64,000 nt of DNA from Palaemon carinicauda (GCF_036898095.1 NC_090729.1:63081282-63145281); one strand, 5' to 3'; shown: positions 46,303-56,870, counted from the stretch's first letter. The notes: generated from the letters alone by a model not told the origin. Numbers and translations are program-made.

Positions 46303-47137
46303 CCCACGAATGGCATTTAATACCGAATTCTATCTTGGGAATATACATCCACTTAGAATTCATTTTATAGTAACAGCTTCAGGCCGGGTGGAGATTCGAA
46401 GCCCCACCTGTTCGTCTGGAAACCATGCCTGCCAGTGACCATACCGACTGAGCTATCAAGAGAGGTAAAAGTATATGACAAGTCCTCGTACATATCCCTG
46501 CCGAATTCAGGAATCTGTTCATACTCTTGAAATAAACCCATCTCCACCATGATAGCTGAATCGTAAATTTGCAACACGTGGTTATTATAAATGAATATAT
46601 ATCACAAGCACACGTGATTTCAATCAATGTAAATATCACCCACGAATGGCATTTAATACCGAATTCTATCTTGGGAATATACATCCACTTAGAATTAATT
46701 TTATGGTAACAGCTTCTGGCCGGGTGGAGATTCGAACCCCCACCTGTTCGGCTGGAAACCATGCCTGCCAGTGACCATACAGACTGAGCTATCAAGAGAG
46801 ATAAAAGTTTATGACAAGTCCTCGTACATATTCCTGTCAAATTCAGGAATCTGTTCATACTCTTGAAATAAACCCATCTCCACCCTGATAGCTGAATCGT
46901 AAGTTTGCAACACGTGGTTATTATAAATGAATATATATCACAAGCACATGTGATTTCAATCAATGTAAATATCACCCACGAATGGCATTTAATACTGAAT
47001 TCTATCTTGGGAATATACATCCACTTGGAATTCATTTTATGGTAACAGCTTCTGGCCGGGTGGAGATTCGAACCCCCACCTGTTCGGTTGGAAACCATGC
47101 GTGCCAGTGACCATACCGACTGAGCTATCCAGAGAGA
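46301..47137 (-). repeat. 336-bp tandem array of tRNA-like units
   Basis: Two full units and most of a third, with GACTGAGCTATC at 46,446, 46,782 and 47,118 (period 336 exactly). On the minus strand each unit begins CTCTCTTGATAGCTCAGTCG: an A box (TAGCTCAGTCGG) and, about 45 bp on, a B box (GGGTTCGAATC) in units 2 and 3; unit 1 has GGCTTCGAATC. The tRNA-like parts are 46,378-46,465, 46,718-46,801 and 47,054-47,137. No paired acceptor stem or CCA-proximal end is evident, so these are tRNA-derived, not functional tRNA genes. The rest of the unit (AGTGGATGTATATTCCCAAG) is unrelated to tRNA. Confidence 0.82.
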
Positions 47138-47215
47138 TAAAAGTCGGTATGGTCACTGGGTGGGGTCTCCCGGTGGGAGGGGGGTTCCTTGATTGATGCG
47201 AGTCATACCATTCTC

Positions 47216-47995
47216 TCACATGTTGAAGAGTTGACAGCTTCCTTCATCGCGACAAGGTGTTAGAACTGAATACTTTAGCTGCAGGAGCCAGGTGATGAAT
47301 CGAGGCAGTGGATTCCTTGCTCTCTTGGTGCGCAACACGAACCCATTGTGGGTTGACATGTAGGAGTCTAACTTCCTCGACCTCAGGTTAGTACTTGGAT
47401 TTCTTAACTGCTTTGTTATGAAGAGCTTGCTCATTCTCTGTAATCCAAGATGGATCCGCCTGCCCATATGCTGCTCTCCTGGGGTGAAGGAACATGCGCT
47501 CGTGCGGTGTTTGTTTCGTAGTGACGCACAGAAGGGACCTCATGCTGTGTTATTCTTGATACAGGACAGCCTCCCACATTTTTTTAGGGCAGGAGAGAGA
47601 AGTGAGAGCTCACCTTATTGTGCGCCACAAAGTTCCATTGGCTCTCTCGACCTGGCCGCTGCCACGAGGGTTATATGCAGACGGCTAGCTTGTAGCCACT
47701 CCATAGTCATGAAGAAACTTTTGGTACTCTGAAGACATGAAAGCAGGTCCCCTGTCTTAATGAATGCACTTGGGCAGGCCCCAAACTGAAAAGAGAGTAG
47801 ACAAACATTTAATGGTGGTACTCGCTGAGGTGTCTTCTGTTGCAAAGGTGAACAGAAATCTTCTGTACTCGTCAATTATATTGAGAATATTTCCATTCTC
47901 TGTGGTGAACGGCATCCGACCTTTGAAGTCGATAGCCAGATGCTGGAATGGCCTGGTAGCTTTTCTGAAGGTTCCAGTTTCTTTGGAGAACTTAA
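47216..47995 (-). pseudogene. Ty3/gypsy integrase relic
   Basis: The minus strand reads FLFTFATEDTSASTTIKCLS (about 47,860) and DRGPAFMSSEYQKFLHDYGV (first visible DDE Asp), then after a stop SAYNPRGSGQVERANGTLW with the catalytic Glu in QVERANG. After that comes the C-terminal region to about 47,216. At least three stops interrupt it. The zinc-binding N-terminus was not recognised. Follows the RT/RNase H relic in pol order. Confidence 0.75.
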
Positions 47996-48099
47996 GTTTG
48001 ATCTAAGCACAGGTTTGACATTTACGTATGAGAGTCCTAGCTTCTTCAATGGTAAAGAGTAAGTTTCTCTGTCTTATGATGTTGGGTCATCCTTCTGAT

Positions 48100-49654
48100 T
48101 CCTGGATGACACAGGTGCTCATAAAGCTGAGTCAGCTCTTCTCCTTGAGTACAGGTAAGAGAAACCCCACATCCCGAGGCACAAGAGAGAGAGCGTCTGC
48201 AACTGGTTCTTCGATCCAGGTCTGTATGAAACGTCCAAGCTGAAACAATTCAGTTTCAACTTCCACCGCATTATTTTTTCACTCTTGATTTTGCCATGGT
48301 TCTTGGGGTCAAACCTGAAAAGCACTAACTGCTGATCAGTTATGAGTCTAAATTTACGCCCTAACAGAAAGTGTCGCCATTTCTGAATGGCTTCTACGAT
48401 ATCACATGCTTCGCGTTCAACTGCCGATTGTCAATTTTCCTTCTTGTGTCAATGAGGTTGCAACGGCGTCAGCAGAGGCATCTGCTTCGACTACAGAGAT
48501 TACTTCGTCATCTCTAGCAGCTAGTGAAGCTCGAGACATTTCATTCTTCAGTTGTTTGAGTGCTTGTTCTGCAGATTTGGCCACTGGGAAAGTTTTCAAT
48601 TCGACTAGAGGTCAAATTTTTTGGGAGAAGTTTGGTACCCACTTCGAAAAGTAGGATAAGAGTCCCTGCGTTCTTTTAAGACCAGGGATACTGTCCGGAC
48701 GGTTCATATCACATTCTCTTCAGGTCAGGTAGAACTTGGTGATCATTCACTAAATGGCCCAAAATTGAGATTTATGTTTAGCATAAAAACTTTTCTTGTC
48801 ATTTATGGTCAGTCCATACTTCAATGCAGTTTTTTGAAAGAGTTTCAGATTTCTGTCTTGTTCTTCTCGTGTTTGACTGCAGACCGTGATGTCATTTATG
48901 TTGTTCCTTAGCAATAATTTTGTTGAGATCTTGCTGAAAGCAGGTAGCCCTGTTGTTTACTCCAAAAAGCAAACGATGAATTCAAACAGATTCCATTCGC
49001 TTTGAATGCTGTGAATTTCCTATCAGCCATGTTCAATGGTTTTCGATGATATGCTGCCTTCAATTCTGTGGAACTGGAGTGGTGGTAAGTAAAAATTTTC
49101 TCAATCCTCTCGGTGATTCCTAGAACAGGATAAGCAATCAGGTTGGTGAGTCTGTTTATGGTTTGCGAGTAATCTATGACCAATCTTTTCTTGTCGCACT
49201 GAACAACGATTACCATATGAGCTCTCCACGAACTGCAAATCAGTGTGATGATGCCCTCCTCTAACAGCCTTTTCACTTCTTTCTTGATGAACTCGGAGTC
49301 CTCTTTGGAATACCTTCTGGATTTCCCCTCTATCGGGTGACAGTCGACTGTTAGATAGTCGAAGACGGCTGGTAGTTCAATCTGAGCCGCTATCAGAGCA
49401 CAAGGTGACTGGAGGCTTAGCTCCAAAGGTGGTAGTGTCCCACCAAAGTCTACATTGACTTGCCTGTGTAACTGTAGGAAGTCATGTCCCAAAACGACTG
49501 GAGCCACGGAGTCATCCATCAAGTGCACAAAGAACTCAGGGTATACTCTTCCACTTACGGTTAAATCGTAATTGCAGCATTTGGTAAGTTTCATTGTCTG
49601 TTTGGCATTATCCCTGGTTATGCTGCAGAATGAAAAACGAGGCACTGAGTTCAT
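48100..49654 (-). pseudogene. Ty3/gypsy protease-RT-RNase H relic
   Basis: A 248-codon frame (48,908-49,654) carries the protease C-terminal block VAPVVLGHDFLQLHRQV. It then leads into RT: HPIEGKSRRYSKEDSEFIKK, LLEEGIITLICSSWRAHMVI, LVIDYSQTINRLTN (motif around IDYSQTIN). RT motif C was not found intact. RNase H follows: KTFPVAKSAEQALKQLKNEM and VVEADASADAVATSL (48,417-48,599), then DVSYRPGSKNQLQTLS (48,119-48,325). The protease DTG lies in degraded sequence upstream and was not recognised. Frameshifts separate the three parts. Confidence 0.78.
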
Positions 49655-49659
49655 AGCCT

Positions 49660-50251
49660 TAGCTACTTGGCCAAAGCTGTTGCCACCATGGCCCCTGTCA
49701 TGGAAGCTGGGGTGGACTGCATGAGGGTGTCTGGGACTATTCCAGCTATAAGATTAGAGATAGTTGATTTACCATTACTGTTCAATCGTTTTCTTTGCGA
49801 CTTGCCCACAAGAGCATAATGACCTACCTTCTGACAGTTGGAACACGAGGCTTTCTTGGCTGGGCAGTGGGGTCTGGGATATAGGGATCCTCCTCAAAAG
49901 AAGCACCTCTGACTGCTGACGGCGACAACACATTCACTTGGTTTCGGGGAGTCACTCATTTTGATCAGAAAACTGTTGGGATCCGTTTTGGGTTTTGCCT
50001 GATCATCTATCGATGCTGCCACTGTTGTGTTGGTTTCACTTGCAAAAGACGCTGAGTGCAGTTGAGCCATTTCTGGTGCACGGGCTTGTTTCACAGCTGT
50101 TGATAAGTCCAAGGATAAGATCTGTAACAGTCTCTGTCGGATTGCATTAGATGCAAAACCCATGATGTATGAATCTCTGATGGCTAGTTATTCAGCCTGA
50201 GCCGCTGTACAATCAGTGAAGCTACATTCTGAAGCCAGACGTTTGAGTTTA
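49660..50251 (-). pseudogene. Ty3/gypsy Gag/nucleocapsid relic
   Basis: An 89-codon frame (49,894-50,163), MGFASNAIRQRLLQILSLDL onward, is the C-terminal part of Gag in this gypsy group. It continues across a frame change to a CCHC-like knuckle, CSNCQKVGHYALVGKSQRKR (about 49,850), whose fourth ligand position is Gly instead of Cys. Upstream it is cut at 50,252 by a LINE tail. Confidence 0.65.
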
Positions 50252-50252
50252 C

Positions 50253-50655
50253 TTACTTACTTTAATTACTTTGATGGCTGCTTTTTCGGTCCCATACAGC
50301 AGGGGAACCCCACTCTCTACAGGACCTCCACTGACGTTTTACCTTGTTCGTTCAGAGTATTTAAACACTAATTCTTCTCAACGTTTTGAGATTTGAGTAA
50401 CTTTTATGAATAAAGAGTCCGACACCCCCACCAGACCTACCTTCTCTCGATATGTGAAAGAAGGCATGTGTGGGGGGCGTCATTTCAGTGATCTTTGCCT
50501 TGTCCAAGTTATTCAACCATGTTTCAGATAATGCTAGCATATCTAAATATTTCTCGTTTATCAACTCTCGAATTTCAACAGTCTCATTACCTACAGATTG
50601 TATATTTATTTAGCCGCAGTTTATGACATCCCTAGTAACCATGATCAGTTTTTTT
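50253..50655 (-). mobile_element. LINE endonuclease fragment joined directly to a 3' tail
   Basis: On the minus strand the element starts at a putative ORF2 start (ATGGTTACTAGGGATGTCAT, about 50,642). After a stop it gives a 67-codon frame (50,361-50,564): LDMLALSETWLNNLDKAKIT, then SGGGVGLFIHKSYS, the first half of an EEP endonuclease. It then passes straight into a 3' tail ending in (TAAG)n at 50,253-50,270 and into the gypsy Gag relic. The rest of endonuclease and all of RT are absent. Confidence 0.65.
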
Positions 50656-51868
50656 CACTAATCTTGGTCTGTTTACATTTGTGCAGTTTGTACACTTTGA
50701 CACTTGGTGGAGTACCTAGACGTATGTTATAGATACCCAATCATAACGAAACTGTGTTCCCATTATCATGAATAGCCCTCTGAACTTCAGGATAACATTT
50801 CAGTACATGGTGGGTGGTCACCCCTGAGGCATTTGTCTTCAGGACTACACTTATCTTATCTTCTATATTTTGGATATGGTCCAGGCAGCTATTGATTAAT
50901 CAAAGCATTTACTACATCATCCTCATCATTGTATACATTACATATTATTTTGGGTTTTATTTTTTTTATTTTTCTTGTTTCAGTGTCAGTCACCAATGTG
51001 TGAATTCTGTTTGCCCCCTCTTCTCTGAACCTACTGTTTGCACAGCTAACAACAACATTTTGGGTAGGCTCCAGTTTGTACAGCTGATTTTTGGCAAATT
51101 TTTTATTTTTATTTACTTATTTATTTTTTTTTTTTTTTGCTAAAAGTCTTCCTTAGGCCTAGCAGAATGTCGTGATACATGTAGAATTCACCTCCAGCCT
51201 CTATAACGCCCCCCTTACTTGTATAACATATAGGCCTATCAATGCATGTTGGGCGAAGTGCCGTAGATTCATAGTAAAAATAAGAAATATCATTAGTAAT
51301 AGTGTATTTTTTATAATCTACCTCTTAAAAAATGTAACTTTAGTAGTAATAATAATTATATTAATATTTCTGTAATAATCATTATGGTAGGTATAATATA
51401 TCATTGCATGTTGGGCGAAGTGCAATACGTTCATAGTAAAAAAAATTATAGTCTACTGCTCAAAAATTGTAACTGTAGTAGTAATAATGATTATAATAAT
51501 ATTTCTGTAAATAATAATTATAGTAGGGATAATATATATCATTGCATGTTGGGTGAAGTTCCATATGTTCATAGTAAAAATAAGAGATATCATTAGTAAT
51601 TGTGTAATATTCGTAGTCTACCTCTCAAAAATTGGTCGAAGTCGTTTTCTAATATGAGTTTCATAAAAGAAAACCATTTTAGGGGTGACTCTGAGATTAT
51701 TTCCCATTGTCTCATGTCCTCAGAAAAAAATAGCTTTTTCTCATTTTTTTTTTTTCGGGAGAGGGGTGTATATCTTTGATTGTCCTGCTTTTATGCCTTA
51801 AATATTATAATTTTTAGATGTTTTAGGCTATCAAGTGACATAATAACTACAAACTGTCAGAAGGTTTT
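50656..51868. other. No gene recognised; contains a short tandem repeat
   Basis: Non-coding AT-rich sequence. Between about 51,200 and 51,640 three units share TGCATGTTGGGCGAAGTGC at 51,243, 51,405 and 51,543 (spacing 162 and 138 bp), together with TTCATAGTAAAAA and GTAGTAATAAT. Confidence 0.5.
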
Positions 51869-51873
51869 GTCCC

Positions 51874-52071
51874 TGAAGTATATTTAGATGGAAACGAAAC
51901 TCAGATAGATCCTTCCTGAATGACTTTATTTTTAAGACTAATTTATAATGATATACAGTTTAAAAGAAGACAAGATGGTTAACAGGGTAGTTATGCTTAA
52001 TGAGTAGTAAGTATCTGTAAACACAAATATAACCTCTTGTAATAGGTAGTTATCAACATAAATACATAACA
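51874..52071 (-). repeat. 3' LTR of intact gypsy
   Basis: TGTTATG...ACTTCA on the minus strand. Contains a polyadenylation signal AATAAA at 51,925-51,930 (minus). Appears identical to the 5' LTR. Confidence 0.95.
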
Positions 52072-52083
52072 CCTTTTCCCCTC
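52072..52083 (-). other. Polypurine tract
   Basis: GAGGGGAAAAGG on the minus strand, ending exactly at the 3' LTR; the expected plus-strand DNA primer. Confidence 0.9.
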
Positions 52084-52193
52084 GCGAAAAAGGATGAAAG
52101 ATTAAAGCAAATAAAAGGATAAACAATCAATAATTAAATGGTGGCATAGCTTCGAATAAATAATACAAAACATGCATAATATTATTAATCATT

Positions 52194-55100
52194 TTACATT
52201 CTAAAATAGTCAAGTGGTCTACTTTGTCTGCTAGACCTTCGAAGTTTTGGTAATTCAGATATCGATCCATCAGGTGAGTCATCAGAAGGTTTACCATTTT
52301 CATTTCCCGATAATTTTTCTGCAGCTGCCGCTTCCTTTTCTTCTACATTTGGGATTTCATTCTTCTCTGCACCTGCAACTTCATCACCTAACTCTTCACG
52401 AGTATTTATGAACTCTTTTGGTAATGGCGGGTCTGGATAGCTGATCAACTCTGAAAAATCACGTGTTAAGAGTTCATTTTTGCTATCTTGAGAATCATTG
52501 GAGATCAGTCTCATTTGATCAATATGCCTCTTCCATACTAAGTTACCGTCCACTTGTACATTGTATGTACATGGACCCAATTTAAGAACCACAACTCCTC
52601 GAGTCCATATGCCCTTCTTGGTATTTTGACGATAATCCCGAACCAGTACCACGTCCCCTATATCGAGTTCCCTAATTGGTTTCTCGTTCTCTGAGGCTTT
52701 TCTTTCAATTCTCTGAGATGCATCTGGGTGTATTAAATCAAGGCGAGTGCGCAACTGCCGACCCATGAGCTCTGCAGGTGTGCGCTTTGTTGTACAGTGA
52801 GGTGTAGTTCGGTAAGTCAGTAGAAATTGACACAACTTGGTATTTAAAGATGTATTACACGATTGCAATGTTCTCATTGCCCTTTTCATTCCTTGTTTGA
52901 ATGTTCTTACTGTATTTTCGGCCTGCCCATTACTGCTTGGGTGATAAGCGGGTATCAGTATATGCTTTACACCATTTTGGGTCATGAACTCTTTAAATTC
53001 CTCAGCCACAAACTGTCTTCCATTATCAGACACGAGCTCTACACAAACCCCATGCTGAGCAAATACCCGCCGCATAATCTCGATGGTATTCATAGTTGTA
53101 ATTGATTTCATTGGGTGTACTTCTGGCCATTTTGAAAATGCGTCAATCATAATGAGGTACATTTGTCCCAGGAATGGTCCTGCGAAATCAACATGTACTC
53201 TTTTCCACGGACCGGAAGGCCATTTCCACGGATTACCCTCAGCACGAGTCGGCATTGGCTGAGTAGCCTGACAAGCCAAGCACCCTTGCACAGTGTTTTC
53301 AATATCTTGATCGATATTCGGCCACCACACATGCAAGCGAGCTAATCCCTTCATCCTAACAATCCCCGGATGACCACCATGTAGCTCTTCTAAGATTTGA
53401 GTTCTATATCTAGACGGTATTACCACCCTGGCACCCCATAGAAGACATCCCTCTTCAATTGAAAACTCACGCTGACGGCTATGGAAGGGTTTCAGTTCCT
53501 GTGCAACGTCCTCAGAGTCTGGCCATCCATTTCTTGTGTAATATAAAGCTCTAGCCAGTACAGCATCATGCAAAGTTTCCCTTGCAACAGATTTTGCAGT
53601 TACAGGAAGAGAGTTCACCTGGTGCCTGTTAAATGCAGTTGCTTCTTGTGTCCAGTTTACAAACTTATCTGATGCATCGGAGTCACAATCTGGTAAAGGC
53701 AACCGTGAGAGTGCATCAGCATTTCCATTGTCACTTGAACGACGTAATTCAATGTCATAATCATAAGCTGCTAACTGTATAGCCCAGCGTTGTATTCTTG
53801 CAGCTGCAAGGACTGGAATGCCCTTCCTGGGTCCCAGAATGTATGACAGTGGTTTGTTATCTGTAATAAGGGTGAATTTACGACCATATAAATATTGATG
53901 AAACTTCCGTAGTCCAAAGATGATTGCCAAACCCTCACGCTCAATTTGGGAATAGTTACGTTCAGTGGGTGTTAACATCCTTGATGCATAAGCAATTGGT
54001 CTCTCTCCGTTACTGGTGATATGGGAAAGCACTGCTCCAAGTCCTTTGGGTGATGCATCTACTGCCAACGTCACAGGTTTACTCAAATCATAGTGCACTA
54101 ATACTTCTGTTTCAGTGGTCAGCATTTTTTTAATCTCGGAAAAAGCTCTTTCACACTCTACTGACCAATGCCATTTTCTGTCTTTATGCAGTAATTCAGT
54201 GAGAGGCGCTGCGGCTGATGAGAGATTTGGCACATAACGACGGTAATGGTTTACCAGCCCCAGGAAGGATTGCATTTCAGATCTTGATTCTGGCCTTGGT
54301 GCATCCGTGACTGCTGCAATGGCATCCTCCGTCATATGGATACCCTCTTCATCCACAATGAAACTCAAATATTTCAAGGAGGGCTTCATAAATTCACATT
54401 TCGACAAATTACATTTCAGCCCATTGATGTGCAACCCCTCAAGTACCTTTTCAAGATTGGGTAAATGTTCAGCTTCGGTTCTCCCAGTAAGACTAATATC
54501 ATCTATGTTGCATCCACAAGGTACTCCTTGCAGAACTTTATCCATTAAAGACTGAAAAAGTTGTGGTGCTGCTGAGACACCATATGGTAAACGGGTATAT
54601 CTGTACAAACCAAGTGGTGTGTTGATTGTGACATATTTCCTAGATTCCTCATCTAATTCCACTTGCTGATAAGCTTGTGATAAATCTAACTTTGAGAAAG
54701 TTTTTCCACCGTTCAGTCGCTGGTAAAGTTCATCTGGATTTGGCATTGGATGTTCAGGGTTTTCCACATAACGATTTATGGTGACCTTGAAGTCACCACA
54801 GATCCTAATAGAACCATTGTCTTTTGAAACTGGCACTATCGGTGCCGCCCACTCACTATATTCACCTTTCTCAATAATTCCTTCCAATTCTAGTCTTTTA
54901 AGTTCTGCATTTACAGCATCCCTGATTGCATACGGAACTGTCCTCGCTTTATAAAAGATTGGTTTTGCATCCTTTCTTACACGAATATGAGCCTTCATAT
55001 TCTTGGCTGTACCCAGTTTACCATCAAAGACATCACCATATTTCCTTAACAGTTCGTCTAACTTTGAGGTTTTCAGAGTACCAGAATATAAATGATTTAC

Positions 55101-56282
55101 AGCTAACTTTTTCCAGTCAAATTTAGCAAAATGCAGCCAGTCCCTACCGAATAAGGCAGGTCCATTCCCCTGTACCACATACACTGGCACTTCCTCCACT
55201 CTGTGTCCATGAACTTCCATAGTTATGTAACACATACCGACAACTTCTATTTTTTCTCCCGTCATGGTTTTCAGCACAATATCGCTGGATTGAAGTACTG
55301 TTTTTTCCAGATGTTTAGCGTAGAACTCTTCACTGATCAGTGACACAGAAGCTCCTGTGTCCAATTCCATATCAATTGGTATCCCATTTAATTTAACTTT
55401 CACTCTTATCTCTGGAACCTTATTGTGTCTTGCTTTCATTTTCTTAACACAGTATTTCAATGTATGCACCAATTCATCCTGCAGTTTGCACTCTGTAGTT
55501 TCTTCTTCCGAGCCGCTGGTCTCCTCCTCTGCCATGTTGACCGTCGATCGTTTCCTTCCTTGTCTTCCATATTTCAAATTTCGATTGACTGTGGTGTGAT
55601 TTTCCATACGGCACATTCTCCGAAGGTGTCCTTTATTATGACACTCATTACTCTCAGTATCCTTATGGAAACAAACATCAGCCTTATGGTTTGTCTTCCC
55701 GCAACGATAACACTTGAGAGAAGCTGTCGGCCCAACAACTTTGTTTACCTCCTGAGTTTGACCCTGAATCTTCGTGACGTTTTCATCAGCCATTTCCTGA
55801 CTTAGCGCAATCGAAAAAGCTTTCTTTAAGTCAAGCTCTTGTTCACTTAATAGTTTCCTCTGTGCTGAGCGGTTGGCCAATCCAATAACAAACAAGTCTC
55901 TTAAAACTTCCTCTTGAAACGCACCAAACTGACATGTTTCCGCCAATTTCCGTTGCTCCGTTGCATAATTAGTGATGGATTCTCCTGGACGTTGTTTCCT
56001 ATTGTAAAACTTGAAACGTTCAGCTATCAGGATGGGTTTTGGGTGGAGGTGATTTTTCAAAAGCTCAGTAAGTTCTTGATAAGTCCTTGATGAGGGCTTA
56101 TTAGGGGCAAGCAATGTTTTCAGAAGTCCATATGTAGGAGCGCCGATGGCGCTCAAGAAAACTGCCCGTTTCTTATCTTCCTCTGTTATGTCATTTGCTA
56201 AGCAGAACTGATCAAACCTTTCGACATAATCTTCAAAGTCCTCGGATTTGTCATATGCTGCTATATTACCCAAATGCGCCAT
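52194..56282 (-). CDS. gag-pol: Gag-Pol polyprotein, K02A2.6-type Ty3/gypsy
   Basis: A 1,362-codon frame that starts 40 bp inside the 5' LTR (AAGGATGG context). Gag occupies residues 1-190. A CCHC knuckle is at C191-x2-C194-x4-H199-x4-C204. A second knuckle around 211-224 lacks its first Cys (Ser211). Protease: DTGA at 308-311 and ALFGRDWL. RT spans about 440-620, with LDLSQAYQQ (Asp533) and NIDD (Asp594, Asp595), where most relatives have YxDD. RNase H: VDASPKG (Asp742), the Glu near 783, and TDNKPL (Asp808). Integrase: zinc-binding His968/His971 and Cys1001/Cys1004; catalytic Asp1032, Asp1086 and Glu1122, exactly D-x35-E. A basic C-terminal tail of about 200 residues follows. Gag and Pol are in one frame, so no frameshift is needed. 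It would copy and insert its own RNA. Confidence 0.96.
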   Translation of the reverse strand: MAHLGNIAAYDKSEDFEDYVERFDQFCLANDITEEDKKRAVFLSAIGAPTYGLLKTLLAPNKPSSRTYQELTELLKNHLHPKPILIAERFKFYNRKQRPGESITNYATEQRKLAETCQFGAFQEEVLRDLFVIGLANRSAQRKLLSEQELDLKKAFSIALSQEMADENVTKIQGQTQEVNKVVGPTASLKCYRCGKTNHKADVCFHKDTESNECHNKGHLRRMCRMENHTTVNRNLKYGRQGRKRSTVNMAEEETSGSEEETTECKLQDELVHTLKYCVKKMKARHNKVPEIRVKVKLNGIPIDMELDTGASVSLISEEFYAKHLEKTVLQSSDIVLKTMTGEKIEVVGMCYITMEVHGHRVEEVPVYVVQGNGPALFGRDWLHFAKFDWKKLAVNHLYSGTLKTSKLDELLRKYGDVFDGKLGTAKNMKAHIRVRKDAKPIFYKARTVPYAIRDAVNAELKRLELEGIIEKGEYSEWAAPIVPVSKDNGSIRICGDFKVTINRYVENPEHPMPNPDELYQRLNGGKTFSKLDLSQAYQQVELDEESRKYVTINTPLGLYRYTRLPYGVSAAPQLFQSLMDKVLQGVPCGCNIDDISLTGRTEAEHLPNLEKVLEGLHINGLKCNLSKCEFMKPSLKYLSFIVDEEGIHMTEDAIAAVTDAPRPESRSEMQSFLGLVNHYRRYVPNLSSAAAPLTELLHKDRKWHWSVECERAFSEIKKMLTTETEVLVHYDLSKPVTLAVDASPKGLGAVLSHITSNGERPIAYASRMLTPTERNYSQIEREGLAIIFGLRKFHQYLYGRKFTLITDNKPLSYILGPRKGIPVLAAARIQRWAIQLAAYDYDIELRRSSDNGNADALSRLPLPDCDSDASDKFVNWTQEATAFNRHQVNSLPVTAKSVARETLHDAVLARALYYTRNGWPDSEDVAQELKPFHSRQREFSIEEGCLLWGARVVIPSRYRTQILEELHGGHPGIVRMKGLARLHVWWPNIDQDIENTVQGCLACQATQPMPTRAEGNPWKWPSGPWKRVHVDFAGPFLGQMYLIMIDAFSKWPEVHPMKSITTMNTIEIMRRVFAQHGVCVELVSDNGRQFVAEEFKEFMTQNGVKHILIPAYHPSSNGQAENTVRTFKQGMKRAMRTLQSCNTSLNTKLCQFLLTYRTTPHCTTKRTPAELMGRQLRTRLDLIHPDASQRIERKASENEKPIRELDIGDVVLVRDYRQNTKKGIWTRGVVVLKLGPCTYNVQVDGNLVWKRHIDQMRLISNDSQDSKNELLTRDFSELISYPDPPLPKEFINTREELGDEVAGAEKNEIPNVEEKEAAAAEKLSGNENGKPSDDSPDGSISELPKLRRSSRQSRPLDYFRM

Positions 56283-56303
56283 CCTTAATTTTCCCTTTCG
56301 TGA

Positions 56304-56321
56304 GTCAGTTCCTCGTCGCCA
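56304..56321 (-). other. Primer-binding site of intact gypsy
   Basis: TGGCGACGAGGAACTGAC on the minus strand, one base after the 5' LTR. Starts TGG as expected for pairing with a tRNA CCA end. Primer tRNA not determined. Confidence 0.75.
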
Positions 56322-56322
56322 T

Positions 56323-56520
56323 TGAAGTATATTTAGATGGAAACGAAACTCAGATAGATCCTTCCTGAATGACTTTATTTTTAAGACTAATTTATAATGA
56401 TATACAGTTTAAAAGAAGACAAGATGGTTAACAGGGTAGTTATGCTTAATGAGTAGTAAGTATCTGTAAACACAAATATAACCTCTTGTAATAGGTAGTT
56501 ATCAACATAAATACATAACA
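56323..56520 (-). repeat. 5' LTR of intact gypsy
   Basis: 198 bp, appears identical to the 3' LTR. AATAAA at 56,374-56,379 (minus). No strong TATA box was recognised. Confidence 0.95.
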
Positions 56521-56870
56521 GTCCCTAAATCAAGATTTGAACTTTTGGGGAATATTTATTTCTAAATATTCCCTCAATCATCGGGGGGCTTTCATTAAAG
56601 TTGTTGCTCGTTTTTTTTCTTGCTCTGTGCTTATTTACTGTTCGATTTTGATAAAACTTTGTGTGCATATTCCAGGTGGATATACCAACTTGCCTATAGA
56701 CCGAATTTCTATTCCAGTCAGTAGTTTCTCACCGATCACAAAATAACTTTTTGTACAATGGGCATTGAATTTCACATTCTTTTTTCTAAAATCATTTATT
56801 TTCTCTCTAGGATGATAAAACTCACAGAGGATATGCGTTATTATAGTACTAATAATGCCTGAAAATGTCA

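Larger units (their letters stand above)
51874..56520 (-). mobile_element. Intact Ty3/gypsy LTR retrotransposon, 4,647 bp
   Basis: Two 198-bp LTRs (51,874-52,071 and 56,323-56,520) look identical by eye. Five-base target duplications GTCCC flank the element (51,869-51,873 and 56,521-56,525). Primer-binding site, polypurine tract and a single unbroken Gag-Pol frame are all present in the correct order on the minus strand. It is the only element in the window that looks structurally complete and recently inserted. Confidence 0.96.

Noticed and set aside
46378..47137. Three functional tRNA genes
   Set aside because: A and B boxes are present, but no 7-bp acceptor stem pairs and the units are embedded in a 336-bp repeat; called tRNA-derived instead.
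48100..50251. Possible active second gypsy
   Set aside because: Multiple stops and frameshifts in Gag, RT, RNase H and integrase, a degenerate Cys-knuckle, and no LTRs.
52863..55805. Plus-strand frames of 60-126 codons inside the intact gypsy
   Set aside because: Shadows of the 1,362-codon minus-strand frame.
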